In this document: positions 8,763 through 17,378 of the stretch, in pieces
Layout of the letters: each line of letters begins with the position of its first letter
How positions within the stretch are numbered: position 1 is the stretch's first letter
Origin: Paracholeplasma brassicae
GTDB taxonomy: Bacteria; Bacillota_I; Bacilli_A; Acholeplasmatales; UBA5453
DNA length: 64,000 bases
Assembly: GCF_000967915.1 (NCBI RefSeq)
Contig: NC_022549.1
Coordinates: forward strand, 980,366 to 1,044,365
Direction: 5' to 3'
Made by a program: the position numbers and the translations under genes
The notes under the pieces: model-generated
Seen by the model: only the letters and a program-made list of their open reading frames with translations
Told to the model about the DNA's origin: nothing
Database searches by the model: none

Positions 8763-9635
8763 ATGCCAAATTATAGTCTAAGTGTTTCACAAGAGCAATT
8801 GAGTGCACTTTTAAACGAATATAAGACTTATGAAAAAGAAAATAGTAACCAGTATATCTTGTTTCAAGCTTCAAAAGAAGGTGTACTAATACAAGGTTAC
8901 AAAAGTGGCAAAGTAGTACTTCAAGGGGATTATCAGAATGAACTCGAATACATTAAATCAGTATTGGGGATAGAAAGTTATCAAGCGGTTGGATCAGATG
9001 AGGTTGGTACAGGTGACCTTTTTGGACCAATCGTCGTTTGTAGCTGTTTTACTTCTTTAGATGATATCAAGTATCTTGAATCACTTGGTGTAAGGGATTC
9101 TAAGAACATGACGGACAACCAAATCATCAAATTAGGTCCGATTTTGGCAAAGAAGTTGATTCATTCTATATTAATCCTAACCCCTGAAAAATACAATGAA
9201 ATGATTCGTAAGGGATTTAATATGAATAAAATAAAGGCTTATCTACATAATCAATCGATCTTAAAGACGGTTGAGAAATTAGAAGGGGACGTACCGGTCA
9301 TCGTTGATCAGTTTTGTGACCCTAGTGTCTATTTCAATTACTTAAAAGGGGAAAAGTCCGTATTTAAGAAAATTGAATTCTATACAAAAGCTGAATCAGT
9401 CCACATTAGTGTGGCTGCAGCATCGATCATTGCAAGGTACGCATTTTTAGCAAAAATGCAACAATACTCTAAATTTATCGGTGTTAAGTTATTAAAAGGT
9501 GCTGGTGCTGAGGTTGATCGTCAATTAATTGAAATCTATCGTTCAAGAGGCTATAAGTCCTTAAGACCAATAACAAAACTTAATTTTAAAAATCTAACAA
9601 AAAATAATGTTTTACCACCATCAAGATTATCTTAA
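8763..9635 (+). CDS. rnhC: Ribonuclease HIII
   Basis: 290 residues. Hydrolyses the RNA strand of RNA-DNA hybrids. The N-terminal TBP-like substrate-binding domain (residues 1 to about 75) is followed by the RNase H fold opening with AVGSDEVGTGDLFGPIVV, the RNase HIII form of the active site (Asp-Glu start motif), and containing RDSKNMTDNQI and SVAAASIIARYAFL. The ATG at 8763 is preferred over an in-frame GTG at 8754, since AAGTGGGTGA can serve as ribosome-binding site for the ATG. It diverges from mutS2, with its own promoter in the short gap. Confidence 0.95.
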   Translation: MPNYSLSVSQEQLSALLNEYKTYEKENSNQYILFQASKEGVLIQGYKSGKVVLQGDYQNELEYIKSVLGIESYQAVGSDEVGTGDLFGPIVVCSCFTSLDDIKYLESLGVRDSKNMTDNQIIKLGPILAKKLIHSILILTPEKYNEMIRKGFNMNKIKAYLHNQSILKTVEKLEGDVPVIVDQFCDPSVYFNYLKGEKSVFKKIEFYTKAESVHISVAAASIIARYAFLAKMQQYSKFIGVKLLKGAGAEVDRQLIEIYRSRGYKSLRPITKLNFKNLTKNNVLPPSRLS

Positions 9636-9640
9636 CCAAT

Positions 9641-9681
9641 GAAAAGAGTTAAACCGAAATTCGGTTTAACTCTTTTTTATT
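9641..9681. terminator. Bidirectional terminator between rnhC and glpK
   Basis: Long hairpin AAAAGAGTTAAACCGA / TCGGTTTAACTCTTTT between converging genes, T-rich on both sides. Confidence 0.88.
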
Positions 9682-11116
9682 TATAAAGTTGACTGATGCT
9701 AACTGCCTTTTGCCAACCTTGATAGAGACGTTTGGCGTTTTTTAATGACATTTTAGGCGTAAATAACTGTTTGATAACGGCTTGTTTCGCTATGATTTCC
9801 AATGATGGAAAAAAACCTGTTTTAAGTCCTGCTAAGTACGCAACACCAAGTCCTGTTACCTCAGGTGTCGCAATTCGTTTTAACGGACATCTAAGCAAAT
9901 CGGATTGAAACTGCATTAGGTAGTTATTGTTAGAAAGACCACCATCAATTCCAACGGTTTCAAGTGGTATTTCGGTATCTGATATCATCACATCTACGAC
10001 ATCCTTAACTTGATAGCCAACCGCATTTAAGGTGGCTCTAACAATGTCTTTTTTATCAATGTCTGCTGTAATACCAAACATCGTGCCACGGACATCGGTA
10101 TCCCAATACGGTGCACCTAAGCCAACAAATGCAGGGACAAAATATAAATCATGAGTGGCATCCATTGCCAATTTTTCCGACTCTTCCGCTGTTTTTATCA
10201 CTTGAAGTTGATCTCGTAACCATTTGACTGAACTACCCGCTACGAATATTGACCCTTCAAGCGCGTAGGTCACTTCATCATCAATTTGCCAAGCTACCGT
10301 AGATATCAATCCCTTTTTTGACATATGAACTTTATTTCCAGTGTTCATAAGAATAAAACAACCGGTCCCATAGGTTACTTTCATCTCACCAGGATTTAAT
10401 GCTAAATGACCAAATAATGCGCTTTGTTGATCACCCAATATACCAGTAATAGGTACACCATTGTAATAACCAAATAACGAATTTGATGGACAAACCTCTG
10501 GTAACATGTGCTTAGGAATGCCCGTTAAATCGAGTATTTTTTGATCATATCGCATTTGGTGAATATTATAAAGCATTGTTCTTGAGGCATTACTGACGTC
10601 GGTTTTAAATGACTTCCCACTGGTAAGACGATATAGAATATAAGTATCCATCGTCCCAAAATAACAGTTAGTTAAGTCTTTGTTTATGTGTTTATCTAAT
10701 AAATAACGTATTTTTGAGGCTGAAAAATACGGATTAATTACTAGTCCAGTGCTTTTCTTTATGTAGGGCTCAAAACCTAGTTGTCTCCAAGATTCACAGA
10801 TTTCTTCTGTGTGTTTGGATTGCCAACTAATCGCGTAGTCCAATGGGATACCTGTTTGATCAAATAAAACAGTCGTTTCACGTTGGTTTGTAATACCAAT
10901 TGCCAATACTTCGTCATTAATCGCATATTTAAACGCTTCATCTAAGCACCATCTAACCGTATCATATACAACCGATGCATCTTGAAGTACTTTAGCCCCA
11001 TCGTATAGTTGATTAAAATCTTTTTGGAAGATTTGTTGAATTTGACCTTGTTCATTGATGATTAGTACCCGTGAACTTGTCGTTCCTTGGTCAATTGAGA
11101 ATAAGAACTTTCTCAT
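9677..11116 (-). CDS. glpK: Glycerol kinase (FGGY family)
   Basis: 479 residues, slightly shorter than the usual ~500. ATP-dependent phosphorylation of glycerol to sn-glycerol 3-phosphate. The N-terminus FSIDQGTTSSRVLIIN, NQRETTVLFDQTG, GILGDQQSALFGHLA, the FGGY signature region AYLAGLKTGFFPS and the glycerol-kinase-type WQSKHT are present. Its start overlaps the stop of the upstream lipase-like gene (ATGA), implying translational coupling. The pair suggests use of glycerol released from glycerides. The histidine regulated by PTS phosphorylation in Firmicute GlpK was not identified with confidence. A different FGGY sugar kinase is less likely. Confidence 0.9.
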   Translation of the reverse strand: MRKFLFSIDQGTTSSRVLIINEQGQIQQIFQKDFNQLYDGAKVLQDASVVYDTVRWCLDEAFKYAINDEVLAIGITNQRETTVLFDQTGIPLDYAISWQSKHTEEICESWRQLGFEPYIKKSTGLVINPYFSASKIRYLLDKHINKDLTNCYFGTMDTYILYRLTSGKSFKTDVSNASRTMLYNIHQMRYDQKILDLTGIPKHMLPEVCPSNSLFGYYNGVPITGILGDQQSALFGHLALNPGEMKVTYGTGCFILMNTGNKVHMSKKGLISTVAWQIDDEVTYALEGSIFVAGSSVKWLRDQLQVIKTAEESEKLAMDATHDLYFVPAFVGLGAPYWDTDVRGTMFGITADIDKKDIVRATLNAVGYQVKDVVDVMISDTEIPLETVGIDGGLSNNNYLMQFQSDLLRCPLKRIATPEVTGLGVAYLAGLKTGFFPSLEIIAKQAVIKQLFTPKMSLKNAKRLYQGWQKAVSISQLYK

Positions 11117-11883
11117 AAGCTATCAATCCAAGTTTTTATATCTGTTAAAACCTCATTTTGATTTACTTCATTTAAAATCTCATGAAAGTCATTTTCATAT
11201 ATTTTAAGTAGTTTTTTCTTTTGAGGTAGTTTATGGAACATCGCTTCTGAGAATTTGGCAGGAACAATTTTGTCAAGTTTTCCGTGAAGGATTAAAATAG
11301 GTTTTCGATTTAAATGATGCTTCGCCTTTAAATGTCTTACCCCACGGACAAACATTTCACCAACCAAACGTATTGAAAATGACTTTAAGACTAAAGGGTC
11401 ATTCATGTAGTTGGTTTCAATGTCTTTGATGTGTGACAACTTGCCATAAGAAAGCTCATTTTTCTTATAGATAAAGCCAAAATATCTAAATCCTATAAAT
11501 CTTAGTAATGATACGTCCTTTATAAAATCGGTCGGTGCTCCACTAACAATGCAGGCATCAAAATCATCATAGGTAATCATATATAAGTGTGTAATTAAAC
11601 CACCCATGGAGTGACCTAGTAAAATATTTTTCACATGATTTGAGTGGTACTTATGAAACAATTCGTGTATATCATCTAAAAATACTTCATACTTATTGAT
11701 GTAGCCTCGTTTCCCTTCGGATTTACCGTGACCTCTTAAATCAAAAGTGATGACTGAATAGCCATTAGCGTTTAAAAATCCTACCACATGATCATAGCGT
11801 TTGCTGTGCTCAGCAATCCCATGGACAATGAATATTCGTGCTTTTTCATTCTCAACAAAATGTGTTTCATGATAGATTTGCAT
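11113..11883 (-). CDS. Alpha/beta hydrolase, monoacylglycerol-lipase-like
   Basis: 256 residues, no signal peptide. Typical lysophospholipase/MAG-lipase layout: HGIAEHSKRYDHVVGFLNAN, FDLRGHGKSEGKRG, nucleophile elbow GHSMGG, late acidic residue in ILILHGKLDKIVP, and the catalytic His in NDFHEILNE. The start is the ATG at 11883, preceded by GGAGG; a longer frame to 11916 would include that site. It is coupled through a 4-nt overlap to glpK, so hydrolysis of monoacylglycerol to glycerol is a reasonable inference, but no substrate can be proven from the sequence. Confidence 0.82.
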   Translation of the reverse strand: MQIYHETHFVENEKARIFIVHGIAEHSKRYDHVVGFLNANGYSVITFDLRGHGKSEGKRGYINKYEVFLDDIHELFHKYHSNHVKNILLGHSMGGLITHLYMITYDDFDACIVSGAPTDFIKDVSLLRFIGFRYFGFIYKKNELSYGKLSHIKDIETNYMNDPLVLKSFSIRLVGEMFVRGVRHLKAKHHLNRKPILILHGKLDKIVPAKFSEAMFHKLPQKKKLLKIYENDFHEILNEVNQNEVLTDIKTWIDSL

Positions 11884-11931
11884 AAGTAATACCTCCATAG
11901 TCTTATTATAATACAAGTTTGCTAAAAAAAA

Positions 11932-11956
11932 TAAAAAGCAGGCAAAATTGCCTGCT
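11932..11956 (-). terminator. obgE terminator
   Basis: Minus-strand hairpin AGCAGGCAA-TT-TTGCCTGCT followed by TTTTATTTTTT, directly after the obgE stop. Confidence 0.82.
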
Positions 11957-13224
11957 TAATCGATAAATTCGAACTCATATTCAAAGATACGAACATTATC
12001 ACCGTTTTTTACACCAGCGTTTCTTAGTGCTTCATCCACACCATAGCTACGCAATTGTCTCGCAAAACGTTTCACATTTTCATCTCTTGTAAAGTCAGTT
12101 TTACTAAATAATCTAAATAACCCATCACCTGTGATGTTATAAACGCCGTCTTCCCCACGCTCAATCGTAAAGAAGTTTTCTTCTTTATGTTTGATGTAGT
12201 TCATGTGAAGATCTTTTACTTCAAATTTTGGCGTCTCTTCGACCAATTGCATGGCACGATGACAAAGTCTATCAAGGCCTTCACCAGTAATTGATGAGAT
12301 TGGATATACTTCGTATGATTCACCAATTTGTTGCATAAAATGGCTTAACTTTTCATTAGCCTCAGGCATATCCATTTTAGATGCCGCAACGATCATCGGA
12401 CGTTTTAATAAGTCCAAATTATAGCTTTCTAGTTCTTTGTTGATTATTTCAAAATCACTAAATGGATCTCTGTCTTCGAGTGAATCCATTTCAACAACGT
12501 GTATAATGACTCGGCAACGTTCAATATGCTTAAGAAACTGAATACCTAAGCCAGCACCAAGTGACGCACCTTCAATTAAACCAGGTAAATCCGCCATGAC
12601 AAAGCTTTGATTTGGACCTTGATAAACTAAGCCCAAATGTGGCTGTAGCGTTGTAAATGGATAGTCTGCAATTTTTGGTTTCGCTTTTGAAACACGTGAA
12701 ATCAACGTTGATTTACCGACGGATGGAAAGCCAACTAAGCCGACATCAGCAAGTACTTTTAATTCTATTTTTAATTCTTTTGACTCACCTAGATCACCAC
12801 GTTCACAAATTTCAGGTGCAGGGTTTTTGTGCGTTGCAAACGCAACGTTACCACGACCACCTTTGCCACCTTTAGCCACCGTTAGAGTTTGTCCATGTAA
12901 AACCAAATCACCTAGTAAAAGGCCGGTTTCATTGTCATAAACCGCGGTACCAACTGGTACGCGAATGTATGTGTCTTTGGCATTCTTTCCATTTTGACTT
13001 TTAGACATACCATTTTGCCCGTTATCGGCACTAATGTGTTTGTTATAAGCCAAATCAAGTAAGGTAGACATCCCTTCATCTGCAGTAAAAATTACGGTTC
13101 CACCATTACCACCGGTTCCCCCGGCTGGTCCACCGTACTCAACGTATTTTTCGCGTCTAAATGCAACGATACCATCGCCACCTTTACCGCCTTTAACTTT
13201 TATGACTACTTCATCTTTAAACAT
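11956..13224 (-). CDS. obgE: Obg family GTPase
   Basis: 422 residues. Essential GTPase involved in late 50S subunit assembly and stress signalling. The N-terminal glycine-rich Obg fold spans about 1-158 (KVKGGKGGDGIVAFRREKYV, GGKGGRGN). The G domain spans about 160-330 with P-loop GFPSVGKSTLISRV, G3 DLPGLIEGA and a SKMD-type G4. A C-terminal OCT domain of about 80 residues, found mainly in Gram-positive and Mollicute Obg proteins, follows. It is downstream of rpmA in the same direction, as in many Firmicutes. Confidence 0.97.
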   Translation of the reverse strand: MFKDEVVIKVKGGKGGDGIVAFRREKYVEYGGPAGGTGGNGGTVIFTADEGMSTLLDLAYNKHISADNGQNGMSKSQNGKNAKDTYIRVPVGTAVYDNETGLLLGDLVLHGQTLTVAKGGKGGRGNVAFATHKNPAPEICERGDLGESKELKIELKVLADVGLVGFPSVGKSTLISRVSKAKPKIADYPFTTLQPHLGLVYQGPNQSFVMADLPGLIEGASLGAGLGIQFLKHIERCRVIIHVVEMDSLEDRDPFSDFEIINKELESYNLDLLKRPMIVAASKMDMPEANEKLSHFMQQIGESYEVYPISSITGEGLDRLCHRAMQLVEETPKFEVKDLHMNYIKHKEENFFTIERGEDGVYNITGDGLFRLFSKTDFTRDENVKRFARQLRSYGVDEALRNAGVKNGDNVRIFEYEFEFID

Positions 13225-13243
13225 GATTCCACCTCTTTAATTG

Positions 13244-13272
13244 AAAAAAAAGGATAAGTCAACTTATCCTTA
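13244..13272 (-). terminator. rpmA terminator
   Basis: Minus-strand AAGGATAAGT-TG-ACTTATCCTT followed by a run of T, just downstream of the L27 stop. Confidence 0.82.
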
Positions 13273-13279
13273 AAATTTA

Positions 13280-13558
13280 CTATGCTTCGTATACAGAAAC
13301 TTGTGTTTTTGTACGACCGACACGTTCATACTTCACAACGCCTGTTACTTTAGCAAATAAAGTATCGTCGCCGCCGCGTCCAACGTTGTTACCTGGATGA
13401 ATCTTAGTACCGCGTTGACGATAGATAATAGATCCAGATGTAGCAAATTGACCATCAGATAGTTTTAAGCCTAAGCGTTTTGAGTGAGAGTCACGACCGT
13501 TACGAGTCGAACCTGTACCTTTCTTAGATGCGAATAACTGAATGTTTAATTTTAACAT
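13280..13558 (-). CDS. rpmA: Large-subunit ribosomal protein L27, with cleavable N-terminal extension
   Basis: 92 residues. Located at the 50S peptidyl-transferase centre, where its N-terminal tail contacts tRNA. The protein begins [20 protein letters not shown]: the first ten residues are the Firmicute-type extension ending in a LQFFA-like motif (here IQLFA), which Prp protease removes so that the mature end SKKG can enter the active site. The protease gene is directly upstream, so substrate and protease are cotranscribed. Confidence 0.96.
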   Translation of the reverse strand: MLKLNIQLFASKKGTGSTRNGRDSHSKRLGLKLSDGQFATSGSIIYRQRGTKIHPGNNVGRGGDDTLFAKVTGVVKYERVGRTKTQVSVYEA

Positions 13559-13559
13559 G

Positions 13560-13871
13560 TTATCCCTCCTTTTGATTTTTAATATATTTAGGGTATTGTT
13601 GTTCTAATTCAATTAATGTTTCGACCAAATTGATCAAAACCTGTTCTACCACTTCACTTGATTGATGGACTTTTAAATAAAAGTAGCCGTCATTCACTTC
13701 AAGTTCAATGTGTTTAATATAACCCATGCGCTCAATCAGATTAGCTGAGAGTATCAGGGCTGTCGATACTGAAGCACAAACGATGTCTTCCCCATGTTTT
13801 TTATAGTTCGCGTGTCCGCTGACTGTTAGTTCGACGATCGTCTTTACTTTTTTAAACTCGTACTTAATCAT
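13560..13871 (-). CDS. prp: Ribosomal-processing cysteine protease Prp (YsxB)
   Basis: About 103 residues. Removes the N-terminal extension of L27. The catalytic dyad is visible as His in [16 protein letters not shown] and Cys in [11 protein letters not shown], with the conserved GEDIVC spacing. The start at 13871 (MIKYEF) matches the family's usual N-terminus and lies just after the rplU stop. An in-frame ATG at 13895 would overlap rplU and is less likely; neither has a strong ribosome-binding site, so translational coupling to L21 is probable. The rplU-prp-rpmA order is standard. Confidence 0.92.
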   Translation of the reverse strand: MIKYEFKKVKTIVELTVSGHANYKKHGEDIVCASVSTALILSANLIERMGYIKHIELEVNDGYFYLKVHQSSEVVEQVLINLVETLIELEQQYPKYIKNQKEG

Positions 13872-13875
13872 CGGT

Positions 13876-14184
13876 TTATGCGTTGATTGCTTCAACTAAT
13901 AATTTTGTATACGATTGTCTGTGACCTTGTTTACGTGCATAGTTCTTTTTAGGTTTATACTTGAAAACGATAATTTTCTTCGCTCTTCCTTGTTTTAAGA
14001 CTTTTGCCGTAACGGTTGCGCCACTAACAACTGGAGTTCCAACTTTCGTGGTTTCTCCTCCAACAAGTAATACTTCATCAAAAGTAACCACTTCATCTAC
14101 TTGAACGTCTAACTTTTCAACGTAAATTTCTTGTCCAACTTCAACTTTTACTTGTTTTCCACCAGTTTTAATTACTGCGTACAT
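13876..14184 (-). CDS. rplU: Large-subunit ribosomal protein L21
   Basis: 102 residues from [20 protein letters not shown], the normal start and length, with TAAGGAGGTG upstream. The C-terminal [20 protein letters not shown] rRNA-binding segment is present. A longer frame to 14223 contains the ribosome-binding site and is rejected. First gene of the L21-Prp-L27 operon. Confidence 0.97.
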   Translation of the reverse strand: MYAVIKTGGKQVKVEVGQEIYVEKLDVQVDEVVTFDEVLLVGGETTKVGTPVVSGATVTAKVLKQGRAKKIIVFKYKPKKNYARKQGHRQSYTKLLVEAINA

Positions 14185-14275
14185 TACAAAACACCTCCTT
14201 ATTTTTTGAAGACTCACTATCAAAGGTACTCAAGATTGAGATTTATGACCTGTTCTATGTGGTATTCTTTGCAAC
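14185..14275 (-). promoter_or_regulatory. 5' leader of the L21 operon, possible L21 leader RNA
   Basis: About 90 nt between the predicted transcription start and the L21 start codon, with local pairing possibilities (for example CTCAATCTTGAG, nearly self-complementary). An L21 leader element is known in Firmicutes at this position. I cannot confirm the consensus by eye. Confidence 0.35.
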
Positions 14276-14281
14276 GATATT

Positions 14282-14310
14282 ATTTTACACTAGTTACTGA
14301 TTAATGTCAA
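14282..14310 (-). promoter_or_regulatory. L21 operon promoter
   Basis: Minus-strand TTGACA (14305-14310), 17-nt spacer and TAAAAT (14282-14287): a near-perfect housekeeping promoter, as expected for ribosomal protein genes. Confidence 0.85.
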
Positions 14311-14330
14311 TAAAATACTTTCATTTATTT

Positions 14331-15266
14331 TTATAAGTCAACGTTTTCTTCTGGTTTGTTCTTTTTAAACATATCGAAGAACTTTTGAGGTAAGCTAACG
14401 AGTGAATCTTTGATTAAGATTGGCAAGAATTTCATCGATTCGATGAAGGCGCCTTTACGAATGTCATTTCGTGTCAATTCCTTACTATCTGCGAATAAAA
14501 ACTTGCGAGTAACAATGCCAATACGGATGGTGAGTAACCCATTAGTTATGCCCTGTGCAACACTTGACATGACCGGTTTAATTAAGGGAATTTCACCAAG
14601 CATGTTCGCTGTTGAATTGGGAATTAGGTCATTGATATTAACATTTTCTAATCCTTCTGCAATCAACGCGGTTGTAAAGACATTAATTGTCAATTTTGCT
14701 AAGTTTTTATAACTTGGTCTAAACCCACAAAGGACGACTAGTTCTTTAATCATCTTAATGTTTACGACCAAAACAGTGAATAAATCAAGACGTCCGTTTT
14801 GAGAAATCGCTGTTGAAATCAAGACTGTCTTTGCATTTTTTAAAATGACTCGATTCATCAACTTTTTCATTGTCGAGTTGTAGATTTCATTCAATGTCTT
14901 TTGAAGTTCTTCAGGCTCTGACATTGCATTTTTTAATTTTTCTTTTTCTTTTTGACTGATGTCATCACGACTCATTAAATTGCTCGCAACTTTTTTGTAA
15001 GTTTGATAACGACGTCTAGATGGTTTATCCATCACCGTCTCAATTGAAAACGCCGGGGATACTAAGATTATTCTAACCGGATTAATTATTAAGAAATATA
15101 CCAGTATGACAGAAAGCACATAAAACCCATATTCTAGGTACACACTAATTGTTCTTAGGCGTTCGCCAACATTAATCACCGAACTGACTAAAATTAATAA
15201 AAATAACAAAATGACACCAAATGCAATGAGATACCAGATTCGGTTACGCTTCTTATCTTTGGTCAT
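14331..15266 (-). CDS. DUF697 (YcjF-like) membrane protein
   Basis: 311 residues. Two N-terminal transmembrane segments (about 11-29 and 44-65) precede a cytoplasmic helical stretch. The segment TVLISTAISQNGRLDLFTVL with LVVLCGFRPSYKNLAKL is typical of DUF697 proteins, which are often found near GTPases or as accessory membrane proteins of unknown role. Another hydrophobic amphipathic region follows (about 195-245). A clear AAAAAGGAGTG site precedes the ATG. It lies alone between the L21 operon and radC, so context does not suggest a job. Function unknown. Confidence 0.65.
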   Translation of the reverse strand: MTKDKKRNRIWYLIAFGVILLFLLILVSSVINVGERLRTISVYLEYGFYVLSVILVYFLIINPVRIILVSPAFSIETVMDKPSRRRYQTYKKVASNLMSRDDISQKEKEKLKNAMSEPEELQKTLNEIYNSTMKKLMNRVILKNAKTVLISTAISQNGRLDLFTVLVVNIKMIKELVVLCGFRPSYKNLAKLTINVFTTALIAEGLENVNINDLIPNSTANMLGEIPLIKPVMSSVAQGITNGLLTIRIGIVTRKFLFADSKELTRNDIRKGAFIESMKFLPILIKDSLVSLPQKFFDMFKKNKPEENVDL

Positions 15267-15322
15267 CGAATCACTCCTTTTTAAATATTATACTACAAGT
15301 TGGCAATAATAAATAGATTAAC

Positions 15323-16039
15323 CTACTTGAATTCGATGTGTTTTCGTTGCTCTCTTAGACTGTAATACTCATCTTTTCCGATAATGACATGATCGGTAAT
15401 TTGGATGGCCATTAATTTTGAACCATTCTCTAATAACTGCTGTACTTGTAAATCAGCTTTTGATGGGGTTGAGTCACCACTGGGATGGTTATGAGACAAA
15501 ATAATGGAGGCAGCTGCGTATTTTACCGCGTGTTTAAAGACTTCTCTAGGGTGCACAAGCGACTGATTAAGTGTCCCTATGAATAGGACTTTTTTGGCGA
15601 TAATTCGGTTTTTTGTATCCAGATACAGACAAACAAAATGCTCTTGCTCAAGCGACTCTAGTTCGTCTTTAAGATACAAATAAGCCTCGCGAGGTGAGGT
15701 AATCACTGGATTGGACTCTTTTTCAGCTTGATAAATTCGCTTTGATAATTCGACACAGGCCGTTAAAATGGATGCTTTTGCCGGCCCGATACCTCTGATT
15801 TGTATTAATTCTTCATAGCTAATCTTAAAAAGCTCTTTCAAATCATCTAATCGGTATAAGACCCTTTTTGATAGTTCGATTACCGATTCTTCCTTACTAC
15901 CTGACTGTAGTATTAGGGCCAATAGCTCATAATTTGCTAATGCATCCACCCCATAAGTTTGTAGCCGTTCTCTTGGTCGTTCTTCTTTTGGCATTTCTTT
16001 GATTAAATAGTTCATTTTTATACAGTGACTATATTTCAA
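15323..16039 (-). CDS. radC: RadC family protein (JAB/MPN domain)
   Basis: 238 residues. An N-terminal UPF0758 helix-hairpin-helix region (RGIGPAKASILTACVEL) is followed by a JAB-type metalloprotease-like domain with SHNHPSGDSTPSKADLQ, which holds the JAMM-like His and Asp ligands. Despite its name, a direct DNA-repair role has been questioned; the biochemical function is unknown. The start is taken as TTG at 16039, since GGAAAGG is well spaced from it. The ATG at 16015 matches the family's typical start (MNYLIKEMP) and is a real alternative. Confidence 0.88.
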   Translation of the reverse strand: MKYSHCIKMNYLIKEMPKEERPRERLQTYGVDALANYELLALILQSGSKEESVIELSKRVLYRLDDLKELFKISYEELIQIRGIGPAKASILTACVELSKRIYQAEKESNPVITSPREAYLYLKDELESLEQEHFVCLYLDTKNRIIAKKVLFIGTLNQSLVHPREVFKHAVKYAAASIILSHNHPSGDSTPSKADLQVQQLLENGSKLMAIQITDHVIIGKDEYYSLREQRKHIEFK

Positions 16040-16093
16040 GTCCTTCCTTTCCGTAGTTCTATCTATATACTACAAAGACAGCGCTAAAAATAA

Positions 16094-16121
16094 AGAAAAG
16101 AGACCAAAATTGGTCTCTTTA
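16094..16121 (-). terminator. Terminator after folC
   Basis: Minus-strand AAAGAGACC-AATTTT-GGTCTCTTT followed by TCTTTATTTTT, immediately downstream of the folC stop. Confidence 0.8.
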
Positions 16122-17378
16122 AGTAAACGATAAGAAATAAGGTCTAACCAAACTAACAAAGTAGAGTGATCCTGTAATTACAATGATGTCTTCTTCATTT
16201 TTGTCGATCAAAGTTTCTTTAATGGCTTCAAAAGGGTCGTTGTACGCGTACTTTTGTTTGAGATTTGTTTGTTTAATCAAATCTTCAAGTGGACTGACTC
16301 GTTTGTAGTCAAAGTGGGTCAAGGTAATTGAAGTCGCAATATCAGATAACATCCCTAACATCTCTTTGGTTTCTTTATCCGCCATTGCACAGAAAATAAA
16401 GTGAATCCGTTTGTTTTTATAAATCGTGCTGATTGTTTCAATCAATGCATGAATGCCGTGTGTGTTGTGTGCCCCATCAAGTATCACAAGTGGGTTTTGA
16501 TGCATCACTTCAAACCGACCTGGCCATGTGGTTTCTTTAATGCCATCCTTAATTAATTGTAGTGGCATCTTAGGCTCTAAATAGTTAATTGCCTTAATTG
16601 CCAGTACAGCATTTTTGATTTGATGTAATCCCTTTAAACTCAAGTGATATCGATGATACTCGTATTTAAACTCCACAGGATCAGGACAAACCAGATTAAT
16701 GTGGTCATCGGTGATAAAGTGGACTTGACTACCGACCTTTTTCGTATAAGTTCTAAAAAGATCCTGCAATTCGTCTTGAACCGTCGTAATTAGTGTGACC
16801 CCGTGTTTGACAATCCCTAGTTTGTTTAAAGCGATTTCTTCTAACGTATTGCCTAAGGTGTTCATGTGATCATAACCGATGTTCGTGATTAATGCCAACT
16901 GACTCGATACGACATTCGTCGAATCAAGTAAACCACCAATACCAACTTCTAAAACAACATAATCAACTTTTTGATCTTTAAAGTATAAGAAACCAATGAG
17001 TGTGATCAGTTCAAAGAATGATAATCGTTCTTGATGCTCATTAAAAAACTGTTCATTAAAATCATAGATAAAATTGATGTATTGTAGCAAGTGAACATCA
17101 TCAATCATTTCTAGATTAACGGATATACGTTCGTTGAATTTTACGATGTAAGGTGAAGTAAATCTACCTACCTTAAACTGTTTCATTAAGACTGTTGTCA
17201 AATAACTAGCAACCGAGCCTTTACCGTTTGTCCCAGCGATATGTATGATTTTATAGCTATTTTGTGGGTTTCCTAAACTTAAACAAGCCAAGTGCATACG
17301 TGTCAAATCAGTTTTAGGTTTAAACTTGACTTGGGATTCTATCCATTGAATCGCTTCTTTAATATCTATGAATTTCAT
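16119..17378 (-). CDS. folC: Folylpolyglutamate synthase / dihydrofolate synthase
   Basis: 419 residues. Mur-ligase-type ATP-dependent enzyme that adds glutamate to (dihydro)folates. Present are the P-loop HIAGTNGKGSVASYLTTVL near residue 46, the folate-site segment FTSPYIVKFNERI, YVVLEVGIGGLLDSTNVV, and the second-domain motif ILDGAHNTHGI. The start codon overlaps the valS stop (ATGA), the common valS-folC coupling in Firmicutes. Whether it has both activities cannot be told without enzymology. Confidence 0.95.
   Translation of the reverse strand: MKFIDIKEAIQWIESQVKFKPKTDLTRMHLACLSLGNPQNSYKIIHIAGTNGKGSVASYLTTVLMKQFKVGRFTSPYIVKFNERISVNLEMIDDVHLLQYINFIYDFNEQFFNEHQERLSFFELITLIGFLYFKDQKVDYVVLEVGIGGLLDSTNVVSSQLALITNIGYDHMNTLGNTLEEIALNKLGIVKHGVTLITTVQDELQDLFRTYTKKVGSQVHFITDDHINLVCPDPVEFKYEYHRYHLSLKGLHQIKNAVLAIKAINYLEPKMPLQLIKDGIKETTWPGRFEVMHQNPLVILDGAHNTHGIHALIETISTIYKNKRIHFIFCAMADKETKEMLGMLSDIATSITLTHFDYKRVSPLEDLIKQTNLKQKYAYNDPFEAIKETLIDKNEEDIIVITGSLYFVSLVRPYFLSFT

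Noticed and set aside
17375-17378. Mycoplasma-type genetic code (TGA = Trp)
   Set aside because: TGA is used as a genuine stop (valS, livM and the lipase gene end in ATGA overlaps), and conserved Trp residues such as in WCGPCK are TGG.
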